NCBI GenBank assembly: GCA_004553545.1
Contig: SFLD01000003.1
Location: forward strand, 11,686-75,685
Origin: Clostridiales bacterium
Lineage (GTDB): Bacteria > Bacillota > Clostridia > Oscillospirales > Oscillospiraceae
DNA: 64,000 nt
Direction of reading: 5' to 3'
Shown: positions 25,394-33,664 of the stretch, in pieces
Layout of the letters: each line of letters starts with the position of its first letter
How positions within the stretch are numbered: the stretch's first letter is position 1
Notes under the pieces: model-generated
The model's input: only the letters and a program-made list of their open reading frames with translations
What the model was told of the DNA's origin: nothing
Database searches by the model: none
Translations under genes and position numbers: made by a program

Positions 25394-26763
25394 AAGCCAA
25401 CAAGACTGCCTTTTACTGCACAGACTGCGGCAACGAGCTCAGCCGCTGGGCGGGGAAGTGCCCCGCCTGCGGCGCCTGGAACACCATTGTGGAGCAGCCC
25501 AAGCGGGCGGCGGCAGGGGAGCGGAAGAGCGGCAGCGTCCGCTTTGATCTGCCCCGGAAGGCGAGTCCCGTCACCGCCCTCCGGCAGGAGAGCGAGGTCC
25601 GGTTCCCCAGCGGCATCGGGGAGCTGGATCGGGTGCTGGGAGGCGGTATCGTGAAGGGATCCCTGATTCTGGTGGGCGGAGCGCCGGGCATCGGCAAGTC
25701 CACCCTGATGCTGCAGATCTGTAGCCAGCTCTGCCAGGGCGGCAAGGTTCTCTATGTATCCGGGGAGGAGTCGGAGTATCAGCTGAAGCTCCGCTGCCAG
25801 CGGCTCCGCGCGGAGAGCGAGAATCTCTATGTCCTCTCTGAGACCCGGCTCTCGGACCTGCTGGAGGTGGTGGACGCCGAGGAGCCGGAGGTCCTCATCG
25901 TAGACTCTATCCAGACCCTCAGCGATGACGCCCTGGACTCCGCTGCCGGCAGCATCGCCCAGGTGAAAAGCTGCACCCTGACGCTGATGGAACTGGCCAA
26001 GCGCCGGGGGATCACCGTCTTCGTCATCGGCCACATCAACAAGGAAGGGGCCATCGCCGGCCCCAAGGTCCTGGAGCATATGGTGGACTGCGTCCTGAGT
26101 TTTGAGGGCGACCGTCACACCGCTTACCGCATCCTGCGCTCTGCCAAGAACCGCTTCGGCGCCACCAACGAGATCGGCGTTTTCGAGATGCGGGGGGACG
26201 GCCTTGCCGAGATCCCCAACCCCTCGGAGATGCTGCTCTCCGAGCGGCCAGAGGATGCCCCCGGTACCTGCGTTGCCTGCGTGATGGAGGGTATGCGCCC
26301 GGTGCTGGCGGAGATCCAGGCCCTGGTGGTGCCGTCCTCCTATGGGACGCCCCGGCGCACCAGCAATGGTTTTGATTATAACCGCAGCGCCATGCTGATG
26401 GCGGTGCTGGAGAAGCGGGGCGGGCTCAAGGTCTCCGCCTGTGACGCCTACCTCAATATCATTGGCGGACTGACACTGGACGAGCCCGCTGCCGACCTTG
26501 CCGCTGTGGTGGCGGTGGCTTCCAGCTATCTGGACAAGCCCGTGCCCCGGGACCTGGCCGCCATCGGGGAGGTAGGGCTCACCGGAGAGATCCGCAGTGT
26601 CAACCAGCTGGAGAACCGGATCTCTGAGGTGGCCCGGTTAGGCTTCCGCCGCTGCCTCATCCCCAAGTACCGTCACTCGGAGCTCCGGGCGCCGGCGGAT
26701 CTGACGCTGATCCCGGTGGGGAACATCGGGGATGCGCTGCGCGGGGTGTTCCGTCCGGAATGA
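25390..26763 (+). CDS. radA: DNA repair protein RadA (Sms)
   Basis: RecA-like ATPase that helps branch migration in recombination. It is 457 residues. The N-terminal zinc finger is CTDCGNELSRWAGKCPACGAW, Walker A is GGAPGIGKSTLMLQ, Walker B is EVLIVDSIQTL, and the RadA-specific KNRFG motif is in SAKNRFGATNE. The C-terminal Lon-like domain contains GGLTLDEPAADLAAVVAVASS. ATG 25390 overlaps the cwlD stop. Pairing with cwlD makes a sporulation-repair operon downstream of the solitary CRISPR repeat. Confidence 0.95.
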   Translation: MKANKTAFYCTDCGNELSRWAGKCPACGAWNTIVEQPKRAAAGERKSGSVRFDLPRKASPVTALRQESEVRFPSGIGELDRVLGGGIVKGSLILVGGAPGIGKSTLMLQICSQLCQGGKVLYVSGEESEYQLKLRCQRLRAESENLYVLSETRLSDLLEVVDAEEPEVLIVDSIQTLSDDALDSAAGSIAQVKSCTLTLMELAKRRGITVFVIGHINKEGAIAGPKVLEHMVDCVLSFEGDRHTAYRILRSAKNRFGATNEIGVFEMRGDGLAEIPNPSEMLLSERPEDAPGTCVACVMEGMRPVLAEIQALVVPSSYGTPRRTSNGFDYNRSAMLMAVLEKRGGLKVSACDAYLNIIGGLTLDEPAADLAAVVAVASSYLDKPVPRDLAAIGEVGLTGEIRSVNQLENRISEVARLGFRRCLIPKYRHSELRAPADLTLIPVGNIGDALRGVFRPE

Positions 26764-26875
26764 AATGAACGCAGCCGCCGCCTGTGTGTGGGAGTCCTGC
26801 CGCCGCGGCGCAGTCCAGCTGACAAAGTCCGTCCCGCTGATAGACGCAATGGCTGGTACAGGGGATCCAGTTCAT
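26657..26875 (-). CDS. Small Cys-rich protein overlapping the radA 3' end
   Basis: A 72-residue product from ATG 26875 on the minus strand, with AAAGGCGGTG upstream. The first 36 residues have a convincing Cys/His pattern (MNWIPCTSHCVYQRDGLCQL, then GGGCVHFIP), which I recognise as a small conserved protein of this bacterial group, sometimes misnamed a dehydratase. The C-terminal half runs antisense into radA by about 107 bases and is Pro/Ala/Gly-rich. Homologs would be expected to stop after the CVHF block, so the extension may come from loss of the original stop. Confidence 0.55.
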   Translation of the reverse strand: MNWIPCTSHCVYQRDGLCQLDCAAAAGLPHTGGGCVHFIPDGTPRAAHPRCSPPGSASDPPAPGAPSDGTWG

Positions 26876-26948
26876 GGAGTCACCGCCTTTCAGCGCTAGC
26901 ATGTACCGCCAAGACCGGTTTTATGAGCTCGCCGTTCGCTGGTGTTGG

Positions 26949-27001
26949 CTATCTGTTCTGAGAGAGGAGGTTTTCAGGAAGCACAAATAATTGAACAAAA
27001 T
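26949..27001 (+). repeat. Direct repeat, copy 1
   Basis: Begins CTATCTGTTCTGAGAGAGG, followed by AGGTTTTCAGGAAGCACA and TTGAACAAAAT. It matches copy 2 at 28137-28191 with few changes and two small gaps. Confidence 0.8.
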
Positions 27002-27018
27002 ATTTCATGTTTTGTTCA
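26992..27018. promoter_or_regulatory. Palindrome TGAACAAAA/TTTTGTTCA (operator-like)
   Basis: Perfect 9-base arms with a 9-base centre, overlapping the end of direct repeat copy 1. Confidence 0.6.
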
Positions 27019-27125
27019 GTCGGTACCCAGCACAATCCCGTTCCCCGGAAAACTGTCCTGGGCCGCTCCGTGGGGGTGCGGCTCTCTTTTTTGCGGACGC
27101 TTTTGAAGGTGCACTTACAAAAACT

Positions 27126-27149
27126 GAACAAAATAATTTGTTCTTGACA
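27126..27149 (+). promoter_or_regulatory. Palindrome GAACAAA/TTTGTTC abutting a TTGACA box
   Basis: Arms at 27126-27132 and 27137-27143 are followed at once by TTGACA (27144-27149). A weak TTATTC lies 17 bases further. This is the arrangement expected of an operator beside a promoter, but no gene follows. Confidence 0.5.
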
Positions 27150-27747
27150 TTACGCTGTCTTATGGCTTATTCTGTTTCGCAGAAGGCAAAGATTCTGGGC
27201 AGGGCGTTAGAGATGCCCGCCGGTGCGAGACCTGCCGCTGGCGGTGGCCGATAGGGCCCGCTCAGCGATGGGGTAGGAGCTCCCCCGTGAGAGCGACCCC
27301 CGGAGCTGACGCCGAGGGCCCGGCCATCGGCCTCCGCCCGTGGCCCGTTGCCGGCAGGTCCGCAGCGGCGATCCGGCATCTCAACGCCCGTAGGGACCCG
27401 GTGTCTTTGACTTCTGCGTAGAGCTTCCATCGCTTTCTCCTTTCTTGGCTGGTTGCTCCTGTCTTCTAAACCTTCGGGGCAGGATTGACCGTATACACTC
27501 CTTTCTGTTGCCGGTGTCCATGCCGCCGACAACAAATAGGCGAGGGGGACCGTGTAACAGCAGTACACGGTTCCCCGAAGCCCTCTTTTCGGGCTTTTAA
27601 GGGCCTTTCCTGCGTTTTGAACCGATAGGGGAGTATCCCAATATCCCCCTATGGTTCCCTTGGCTCTTTTTTCTGCTGGAAAAACATTGATAGCCATTAC
27701 TGGCTCGTTCTGTTCTGCTTATGGCCTAAATATATTATATATTCTCT

Positions 27748-27928
27748 TTGGAACTTCTGCATAATTGCATAAAAGCATAAAGAGATATTATTTAGTATTA
27801 CCCCTTGGAACTTTTGTATGATTGTATGTTCCTGTGCAGCTTGTCTAAATTCTGTTTCTGAATTTGTTCAGGTTGCATTATGTTCCGGGGGTACAGTATT
27901 ACCCCCCGGAACTTCTGTAGTTTTGTAG
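27748..27928. repeat. Three-copy TGGAACTT module and GTTCCGGGGG hairpin
   Basis: Related units occur at 27749-27770, 27796-27828 and 27897-27928. The last two share TATTACCCC(T/C)(T/C)GGAACTT and a following TGTA(T/G)(G/T) run. An inverted repeat (GTTCCGGGGG at 27882 with CCCCCGGAAC ending at 27912) includes the third unit. Confidence 0.6.
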
Positions 27929-28052
27929 TTTTCTCCATTTTATTTCCATTTTCTTTTTGCTGCCAGAAGGTCGGGGGAGCGTCCGGTAGACGCAAGAGCA
28001 TCCCCACGGCGTTGGATGACATCCCGCCGTCCGCTGGTGCTGGAACTCGGAG

Positions 28053-28097
28053 GGAACACAATCCTGTTCCGATTGCTAACAAAACCGTCATTTTGTT
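28053..28097. promoter_or_regulatory. Two adjacent palindromes
   Basis: GGAACA/TGTTCC with a six-base centre (28053-28070) and AACAAAA/TTTTGTT with a six-base centre (28078-28097). Confidence 0.5.
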
Positions 28098-28136
28098 CCT
28101 TTCCGTTGTTGGATGACCGAGAGGCCCACAATGGCG

Positions 28137-28191
28137 CTATCTGTTTTGAGAGAGAGGAGGTTTTTAGGGAGCACGAGAAATTGAACAAAAT
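28137..28191 (+). repeat. Direct repeat, copy 2
   Basis: Second copy of the repeat at 26949, starting CTATCTGTTTTGAGAGAG and running into TTGAACAAAAT. Confidence 0.8.
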
Positions 28192-28206
28192 AAAAATTTT
28201 GTTCAA
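28181..28206. promoter_or_regulatory. Perfect 11-base palindrome TTGAACAAAAT/ATTTTGTTCAA
   Basis: Eleven-base perfect arms with a four-A centre, 130 bases upstream of the recombinase start. It is the best member of the palindrome set and a candidate operator for the recombinase gene. Confidence 0.65.
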
Positions 28207-28336
28207 TTCTGAGGAGAGGGAAATTGGCGTTTTGCCTCCCTCAAGAGATTTTTGCGTGTTTTTGCCCCCGTTCGGCATTGCCTGGCGATATGGCTGGAAA
28301 CGCAAAATCCGACCGTGCTTTTCTGCGAGATTAACT

Positions 28337-29359
28337 ATGGCATCTGATTACCGTACCGAAGCGCCGCCGATCCTTCGGGATTTTCTGGCGTACCACGAGA
28401 CCATCAAAGCCCACTCTCAGCGCACGGTGGATGAATACTATCTGGACCTGCGAAATTTCTTCCGCTACCTGAAGCAAAGCCGTGACGCGTCCCTCGCCGG
28501 CAAGCCGCTGGACGAGATCAACATCTCCGACGTGGATCTGGATTTTGTCGCCTCTGTGACCCTCACGGATATCTACAGCTACATGACCTACCTCAGCCGT
28601 GACCGGGTCCTCCACGCCAACAGCCGCAGCCCGGAATACGGCCTCAACGCCGCCTCCCGGGCCCGGAAGATCGCCTGCATCCGCTCATTCTACAATTATC
28701 TCACCAACAAGACCCATCAACTTCGTGAAAATCCTGTCAAAGATATGGATTCGCCGAAGCTGAAGAAGACCCTGCCCAAATACCTGACCTTGGACGAAAG
28801 TCTGCAGCTCCTGGGTTCGGTGGATGGCGCCAATCAGGAGCGGGATTACTGCATCCTGACGCTGTTTCTCAATTGTGGACTCCGGATCTCGGAACTGGTA
28901 GGATTGAACCTCAGCGACATTCAGGGGGAAACGCTGTGGGTGCTGGGCAAGGGCAACAAGGTCCGTATCCTCTATCTCAACGAGGCTTGCCAGGCGGCAC
29001 TGAAGGAGTATCTCGCCATCCGGCGGCCCATTGCGGGACGGGACGCCGACGCCCTCTTCCTCTCCGCCCGAAATGAGCGCATCAGCCGCTCCAGCGTCCA
29101 CGCCATGGTGAAAAAGCGCCTTTCCGAGGCTGGCATCAACGCCAGTGAGTATTCCTCCCACAAGCTGCGGCACACCGCCGCTACGCTGATGCTGCAAAAC
29201 GGCGTGGATGTCCGGGCCGTACAGGAAGTTTTGGGGCACGATCATCTGAATACCACCGAGATCTACACGCATATCGACAATGAGTCCCTTCGTGTTGCTG
29301 CAAAGGCAAATCCCTTGTCGCATGTGAAAAGCACAAGAAAAAAAGAGCCGGAGGATTGA
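28337..29359 (+). CDS. Tyrosine recombinase, XerC-like
   Basis: About 340 residues, slightly longer than XerC/XerD. The N-terminal core-binding domain is at FLAYHETIKAHSQRTVDEYYLDL. The catalytic domain has Arg in NCGLRISELVGL, HxLRH in SSHKLRHTAATLM, and the final block LGHDHLNTTEIYTHI with the Tyr nucleophile. ATG 28337 fits the conserved N-terminus but its binding site is weak; the frame is open to 28016 without homology. It may be the XerC partner for XerD at 608-1486 or a mobile-element integrase. The palindrome-rich upstream region favours special control. Confidence 0.85.
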   Translation: MASDYRTEAPPILRDFLAYHETIKAHSQRTVDEYYLDLRNFFRYLKQSRDASLAGKPLDEINISDVDLDFVASVTLTDIYSYMTYLSRDRVLHANSRSPEYGLNAASRARKIACIRSFYNYLTNKTHQLRENPVKDMDSPKLKKTLPKYLTLDESLQLLGSVDGANQERDYCILTLFLNCGLRISELVGLNLSDIQGETLWVLGKGNKVRILYLNEACQAALKEYLAIRRPIAGRDADALFLSARNERISRSSVHAMVKKRLSEAGINASEYSSHKLRHTAATLMLQNGVDVRAVQEVLGHDHLNTTEIYTHIDNESLRVAAKANPLSHVKSTRKKEPED

Positions 29360-29411
29360 TTTCCCCCTCCTCCCTTCCCTGCTTTTGTCATCGGTGTATC
29401 GTTGTGTCCGA

Positions 29412-29444
29412 GAAGAGCCGCTGGAGCGATCCGGCGGCTCTTCC
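29412..29444 (+). terminator. Hairpin after the tyrosine recombinase
   Basis: GAAGAGCCGC pairs with GCGGCTCTTC. The T tract is weak (CCCTTGT). Confidence 0.55.
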
Positions 29445-29464
29445 CTTGTCTGGCAAACAAGCGC

Positions 29465-29493
29465 TTGCTTCCTGCGGGAAATTGCGATATAAT
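29465..29493 (+). promoter_or_regulatory. Promoter for the TudS-like gene
   Basis: TTGCTT (29465-29470) and perfect TATAAT (29488-29493) with 17-base spacing. Confidence 0.75.
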
Positions 29494-29535
29494 GACTATT
29501 AACGTCGAACCGACGAATCATAAGGAGGTTTACTT

Positions 29536-30117
29536 GTGGCTGACAGAAGAGACGATGCACGGGGCAAGAAGATCGTATTCGTGTCCAGCTGCCTGCTGAA
29601 CACCAACAACAAGGTGAAGGGCCTGGCCCGCTACAGCGGCATGTGCCGGGAGGTGTTCGACACCCTCTGCGACAATGGCCTTGGCATCCAGCAGATGGAC
29701 TGCCCGGAGACGCTGTACCTGGGCATCCAGCGCTGGTGGTACACCAAGAACCTCTATGACTGCCGGGGCTTCCGGGACCATTGCCGGGAACTGGCGGAGC
29801 GTTCCGTCACCTACATGGAGGAGTACGCCCGGGAGGGCTACAAGGTGGTGGCTGTTCTCAGCTGCGACGGCTCCCCCACCTGCGGCGTGACCATCACCAG
29901 CTATGATAAGAACTGGGGCGGCAGCCCGGTGGAGCTCAGCTATAACGATGCCATCGTCCAGGGAAAGGGCGTCTACATTGAGGAACTGGAGAAGGCCATT
30001 CAGGCCCGGGGGCTGGAGGTCCCGCCCTTCTATGGCTTGGCCCTGGATGATGAGTCCGTTGACCTTCCCAAGATCATTTCGGACTTCCGGGATTTCATCC
30101 AGTCCGTATGTCAGTGA
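29536..30117 (+). CDS. TudS-related (DUF523-like) putative desulfidase
   Basis: About 193 residues. Conserved Cys positions of the thiouracil-desulfidase family are seen in FVSSCLLN, QQMDCPETLYLG and the signature LSCDGSPTCGVT. Characterised family members use a 4Fe-4S cluster bound by three Cys to remove sulfur from thiouracil. The sequence resembles the clostridial CD3072 subgroup; the substrate is not established. GTG 29536 follows AAGGAGG, with its own promoter upstream and a strong terminator downstream, so it is a single-gene unit. Confidence 0.8.
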   Translation: MADRRDDARGKKIVFVSSCLLNTNNKVKGLARYSGMCREVFDTLCDNGLGIQQMDCPETLYLGIQRWWYTKNLYDCRGFRDHCRELAERSVTYMEEYAREGYKVVAVLSCDGSPTCGVTITSYDKNWGGSPVELSYNDAIVQGKGVYIEELEKAIQARGLEVPPFYGLALDDESVDLPKIISDFRDFIQSVCQ

Positions 30118-30139
30118 TCCCCCAAAAACGCAGAACGAA

Positions 30140-30179
30140 GAAGGCCCCCGCAAGTCAGGATGACTTGCGGGGGCCTTTT
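30140..30179. terminator. Terminator after the TudS-like gene
   Basis: AAGGCCCCCGCAAGTCA pairs with TGACTTGCGGGGGCCTT, followed by TTGC. It is symmetrical and may also serve the minus-strand genes to its right. Confidence 0.85.
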
Positions 30180-30200
30180 GCATAGGTGCGCTTCCCTGCT

Positions 30201-30395
30201 TTACGGTGCGGGGGGCTGGTGACTGACGGCATCCACGAAGAGGAGCGTCAGTCCGATGTAGACGGTGCAGGCCAGCGCCAGCAGGATACAGAGGACGACA
30301 CAGACCGTCTGCGCCGGTCTGCTCAGAAAGCGGCGGGAGAGGAAGACTCCCAGCAGCGCCAGCAGGAGCAATAGCACGGCCAACCAAAGAGGCAT
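30201..30395 (-). CDS. Small two-segment membrane protein
   Basis: A 64-residue product with two hydrophobic segments (MPLWLAVLLLLLALLGVFL and VCVVLCILLALACTVYIGLTLLFV) separated by the basic SRRFLSRPAQT. AAGGAGG lies upstream of ATG 30395. It is the last gene of the minus-strand island and probably co-transcribed with the DUF3137 genes. No family is recognised. Confidence 0.65.
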   Translation of the reverse strand: MPLWLAVLLLLLALLGVFLSRRFLSRPAQTVCVVLCILLALACTVYIGLTLLFVDAVSHQPPAP

Positions 30396-30408
30396 ACAGT
30401 CTACCTCC

Positions 30409-31284
30409 TTATACAGGACGGAACACGTCGATCATGTCCGTGAACCATTTCAGCTCAGATGCGAAGCGCTGGCGCAGGATCTCAGGCTGCTCCCGGCCCT
30501 TTCCGATGTCGAAGAAGCCGCGGCCGCTGTGGACGGCCAGATACAGCCTGCCGTCGGCGTTGAGGTTAAGGGAAAATTTTCCGTGGGCGCTGCCCGCCAG
30601 CGCCAGGATCCGCTCCATCCGGCCGGGGGTTAGGATCTGCAGGGCCGCCTGGGCGTTGTCGCTGCTCAGGTTGAAGCGCTTGTCAAACGCCTCATCGCCG
30701 GTCTGGATGGTGCTGCTGCGGAGAAGCTTATCCAGCTTTTCCCGGGGCCAGATGGTGAGCCAGGTCGGAAATTCCTGGCCCAGCTCGCAGAGCATCCACT
30801 GGCCGGTATAGACCTCCGTCTCGTTCCTCTCCCACATGCCGGTCTCTTCCCGCTGGATCTCGTTCACATCCGTTAGCCGGACGGTACAGAGCTCGGCCGG
30901 CAGCCCATGATAGGTCCCCCGGATATACCCGCTGGCGCTGCAGCTGTCGTGCTTGGGCAGCGGGATGTTGGTGTCCTCCGCGCGGAGGAGATGCTGGGCT
31001 GGCTGGAAGTCGACCCCCTCGAATGTGTCTGCCATCAGGGCGGGGACGATGGCCTCAAACGCCTTCTGATTCGCCTTGCCCTTGGAGCCGGACTGCACCA
31101 TCTGGCCCAGGCCGAGGATCACAGCGCCGATGACGATCATCACCAGGTTTCCGCCCAGGATGACGCCCACTGCGGCAACCGCCAGACCCAGCAGCGAGAG
31201 AATCTTTCCGCCTGCCCTTCCCTGCTTTCCCTTCTGCAGCTCCTTGGCGAGCTGTTCGTCTTTTGCTTTCATCTGTTCTTCCAT
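30409..31284 (-). CDS. DUF3137-type membrane-anchored protein
   Basis: About 291 residues. A charged N-terminal helix (MKAKDEQLAKELQKGKQGR) is followed by two adjacent membrane segments (ILSLLGLAVAAVGVILGG, LVMIVIGAVILGLGQM), then a soluble domain with DUF3137-like blocks such as VRLTDVNEIQREETG and FDKRFNLSSDNAQAALQILTPGRMERIL. It closely resembles the next gene upstream, so the two are tandem paralogs. Function is unknown. Confidence 0.75.
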   Translation of the reverse strand: MEEQMKAKDEQLAKELQKGKQGRAGGKILSLLGLAVAAVGVILGGNLVMIVIGAVILGLGQMVQSGSKGKANQKAFEAIVPALMADTFEGVDFQPAQHLLRAEDTNIPLPKHDSCSASGYIRGTYHGLPAELCTVRLTDVNEIQREETGMWERNETEVYTGQWMLCELGQEFPTWLTIWPREKLDKLLRSSTIQTGDEAFDKRFNLSSDNAQAALQILTPGRMERILALAGSAHGKFSLNLNADGRLYLAVHSGRGFFDIGKGREQPEILRQRFASELKWFTDMIDVFRPV

Positions 31285-31287
31285 CGT

Positions 31288-32308
31288 TTACTCCTTATCT
31301 GTTGCCTTCCGGTAAAGCGTATCCGCCAGCCGCAGCTCATCCAGGATGCCGGTGAACCAGCGCAGTTCCCCCAGGAACTTCTGCCGCAGGCGCTCGATGT
31401 TCGCCGCGCTCTTGCCCAACTCGAAAAAGTCCCGGCCGGTCTGGACGGCGATGTGCAGCTTGCCGCCGCGCAGGAAGGCCATGTAGACCTCGCCGCCGCT
31501 TCGGCCCGCTGCGCTGAGGATGTATTCCATCATGTGCGGGGTGAGAAGGTAGTAAGCCTCCTGCGCGCTGGCAGCGGTGACGAGGAAACGGTCATTGAAG
31601 GCCGGATTCTCCATCTCCACACTGTCACTTCTGTGCTGCCGGCGAAGCTTTTTCGCATTTTCGGACAAGCGGACCTCACCGGAGAGCTCCTTTCCGAAGT
31701 CGCATACCAGCCACTGGCCCTGGAAGCATTTCTCCTTCTTTTCCTCCCAGTCGCCGCGCTCCTCGTTGTAGATGCTCTCTACGTGGTAAAGCTCGATGTC
31801 GCTGAGCTCCACGTTCAGTCCCTTGTAGACGCCCTTGATGTGGTCGCTGCCCTGGATGCTGTCATACTCGAAGGGAAAGACCATGCCCGCATCCCCCACC
31901 AGCTTGCTGGGGATGCAGCGGAAGGGGTCGTACTCCACGTTTTCAAAGACCTGCTCCAGCACGCCGCTGACGACGCTCTCGCCCAGCAGCTTTTTCTGAG
32001 CTTCGGTATGCTTTTGTCAGCTCTGTGCGGAAGAAGCCGCCCAGCTGCTGCTGCATCAGGGCTTTTTTCTTCGTTTGGGCGGGCTTTGCCACCAGCAGGA
32101 ACAGTGCCACACCGGGGAACGCCAAAGCGCAGGCCAAAATGGGGTCACGCTGTATAAACATTGAAATACACCCGGCGATCACCAGAATAACGCCCAGCGA
32201 TATGCTGATGCTCTCCGTTCTCTGATAGCTTCCCAGCTTTTTTGACAGCTCCGTGTCCGTCATGCGCTCGGCACCCACTATGTCAAAGTCGTTGCGTTTC
32301 TTTCCCAT
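31288..32308 (-). pseudogene. DUF3137-type protein, frameshifted
   Basis: The N-terminal part (ATG 32308, AAGGAGGAG upstream) has two membrane segments and runs to about residue 100 (GGFFRTELTK). The C-terminal part, with DUF3137-like blocks (YHVESIYNEERGDWEE, FNDRFLVTAASAQEAYYLLTPHMMEYIL), continues in another frame from about 32010 down to 31288. Removing one A from the four-A run on the minus strand (T run at 32012-32015) joins them as TKHTEAQKKLLGESVVSGVLEQVF. It is thus either a real one-base insertion or a sequencing error. Confidence 0.75.
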
Positions 32309-32323
32309 CTCTGTCTCTCCTCC

Positions 32324-33646
32324 TTAGTAGCAAAGGCTGAAATACAGGCCGCTGTAGGGGTCAACGGTGTCGAGGTCCAGGATGGCAGCTTCGGGAGAAA
32401 TGCTGTCCAGCTGCATGCGTTTGGCGGTATCTTTATAGTTCGACGGCTGTGCCTCGGCAGCGAAGACGAGTCCATCATAGTCCTCCGGGAGGTAGACGGA
32501 GTAGCTCTTGGTCAGGACCTGGGCCCAGTCGCCCACGTTGTACTGCCAGTCGGTGGAGTAGGTGAACTCGATGAGGTAGCTGTTCCCCTGCCAGCTGACG
32601 GTGTGGAGATAGTAGTTGTCCCCGCGCTGGCTGTTGCCGTAGGCCGTTGAGGTGGTGAGCCACATACCGGTGTAGAAATCATAGAGCTCGCTGTTGGTGA
32701 CAGTGATGTACTCCTGGTCAAAATAGGGGATGGAGCTCTCCGGGATGTAGCAGATGGCATCAAAGTGCAGCTCACGGATGCCGTCGTGGGTGTAGTCGCC
32801 GTTTTTCGTGATCTCCCAGTAGCAGTCGTCGGTATTGTAGCCATCGCCGAGGCCGGAGTAGCTGCAGACGCCGTCCTTCAGCAGGAAGGTCCCCTTCTCC
32901 ACCGCGGCGTTGATCTCCAGGCCGTTTTGGGTGAAGTAGGGCTCGCTGGACTGGATGCCCTCCACCGGGAAGAGGGAGCCGCCGTTGGCAATGTCCATCA
33001 GATCGCCGCTGACGGTGCGGTCCAGCTGCAGCACGTCGCCGCTGCCGTCAAAGTGGAGCGTCACGCCGTTTTCATCCACCCACAGCGTGCCGTACTCGAT
33101 GACGTCGTCCTGGTCATTGACGAATTCCCAGGTGGCGTCCTCATGGATGCGCAGCCAGAGGTTCTCCCCCTGGTACTCCCAGAGCCCCACATACTCGCTG
33201 AGGTCGCCGCCGCTGAGGGTGACGGTGGAGAGGTCCTCCCGGAAGACGTAGCGCTCCGCCGGGTCCCAGATCCAGATCAGCTCGGTGGCGTCGCCGTTTT
33301 CGTGGATGAAGCTCACCAGGACGTCGCTCTCCCCGTCGCCGTCGATGTCGTCGAAGGAGATGGCGTTGAAGGCCTGCTCCGCGTCGGGGATGTTCATGGG
33401 AAAGGACACGCTGTCAAAGAGGACCTGCTCCGGCAGATCCCGGTAGAAGGCCGCGCTGCTCTCGCTCACCGTGACCAGCACGTCCACGCTCTCGCCGTCA
33501 TGGGTGATGGTGCCGCTGCCGGCCACCACGCCGCTGACCCGCCAGTCATCCCCTGTCACGTTGTCCGTTCCGCCGCAGGCTGTGGGGCCCAGGCAGAGGA
33601 TGGCCGCCAGCAGGAGGGAAACGCTTCGTTTTAGTCGATCCATCAT
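32324..33646 (-). CDS. Lipoprotein, large member of the island
   Basis: About 440 residues. A signal peptide ends in a lipobox (LCLGPTACGG). The exported part holds FDDIDGDGESDVLVSFI, resembling an FG-GAP/VCBS-like acidic loop, then a repeated theme seen in its neighbours: (V/E)G(L/I)W followed by I..D..W.F (VGLWEYQGENLWLRIHEDAT). ATG 33646 is chosen because GGGAGG sits at proper distance; ATG 33652 abuts it. It is rich in Asp, Tyr and Trp. Role unknown; presumably surface binding. Confidence 0.65.
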   Translation of the reverse strand: MMDRLKRSVSLLLAAILCLGPTACGGTDNVTGDDWRVSGVVAGSGTITHDGESVDVLVTVSESSAAFYRDLPEQVLFDSVSFPMNIPDAEQAFNAISFDDIDGDGESDVLVSFIHENGDATELIWIWDPAERYVFREDLSTVTLSGGDLSEYVGLWEYQGENLWLRIHEDATWEFVNDQDDVIEYGTLWVDENGVTLHFDGSGDVLQLDRTVSGDLMDIANGGSLFPVEGIQSSEPYFTQNGLEINAAVEKGTFLLKDGVCSYSGLGDGYNTDDCYWEITKNGDYTHDGIRELHFDAICYIPESSIPYFDQEYITVTNSELYDFYTGMWLTTSTAYGNSQRGDNYYLHTVSWQGNSYLIEFTYSTDWQYNVGDWAQVLTKSYSVYLPEDYDGLVFAAEAQPSNYKDTAKRMQLDSISPEAAILDLDTVDPYSGLYFSLCY

Positions 33647-33664
33647 TGTCATCCTCCCTTTCTG

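Larger units (their letters stand above)
26876..28336. other. 1.4-kb gene-poor region with palindromes and repeats
   Basis: No convincing coding sequence. Composition is a patchwork: AT-rich parts (26950-27030, 27700-27960, 28130-28230) around a GC-rich block (about 27185-27420). It holds two copies of a 53-55-base direct repeat near its ends, four palindromes of the type AACAAA...TTTGTT plus one GGAACA/TGTTCC, a GTTCCGGGGG hairpin, and three copies of a TGGAACTT(C/T)TG module. It ends at the start of a tyrosine recombinase gene. It may be a control region or the remnant of a mobile element. Confidence 0.6.

Noticed and set aside
27126..27143. GAACAAA/TTTGTTC as a LexA box
   Set aside because: LexA sites in Firmicutes have GAAC and GTTC four bases apart; here the spacing is ten, and no lexA gene is nearby.
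27167..27697. Minus-strand frame of 176 residues
   Set aside because: Arg/Pro/Gly-rich composition, no binding site, no recognisable domain; probably a product of GC-rich sequence.
27798..27938. Possible 46-residue minus-strand peptide (MEKTTKLQKFRGVILYPRN...)
   Set aside because: It spans the GTTCCGGGGG hairpin and repeat units and lacks a clear ribosome binding site.
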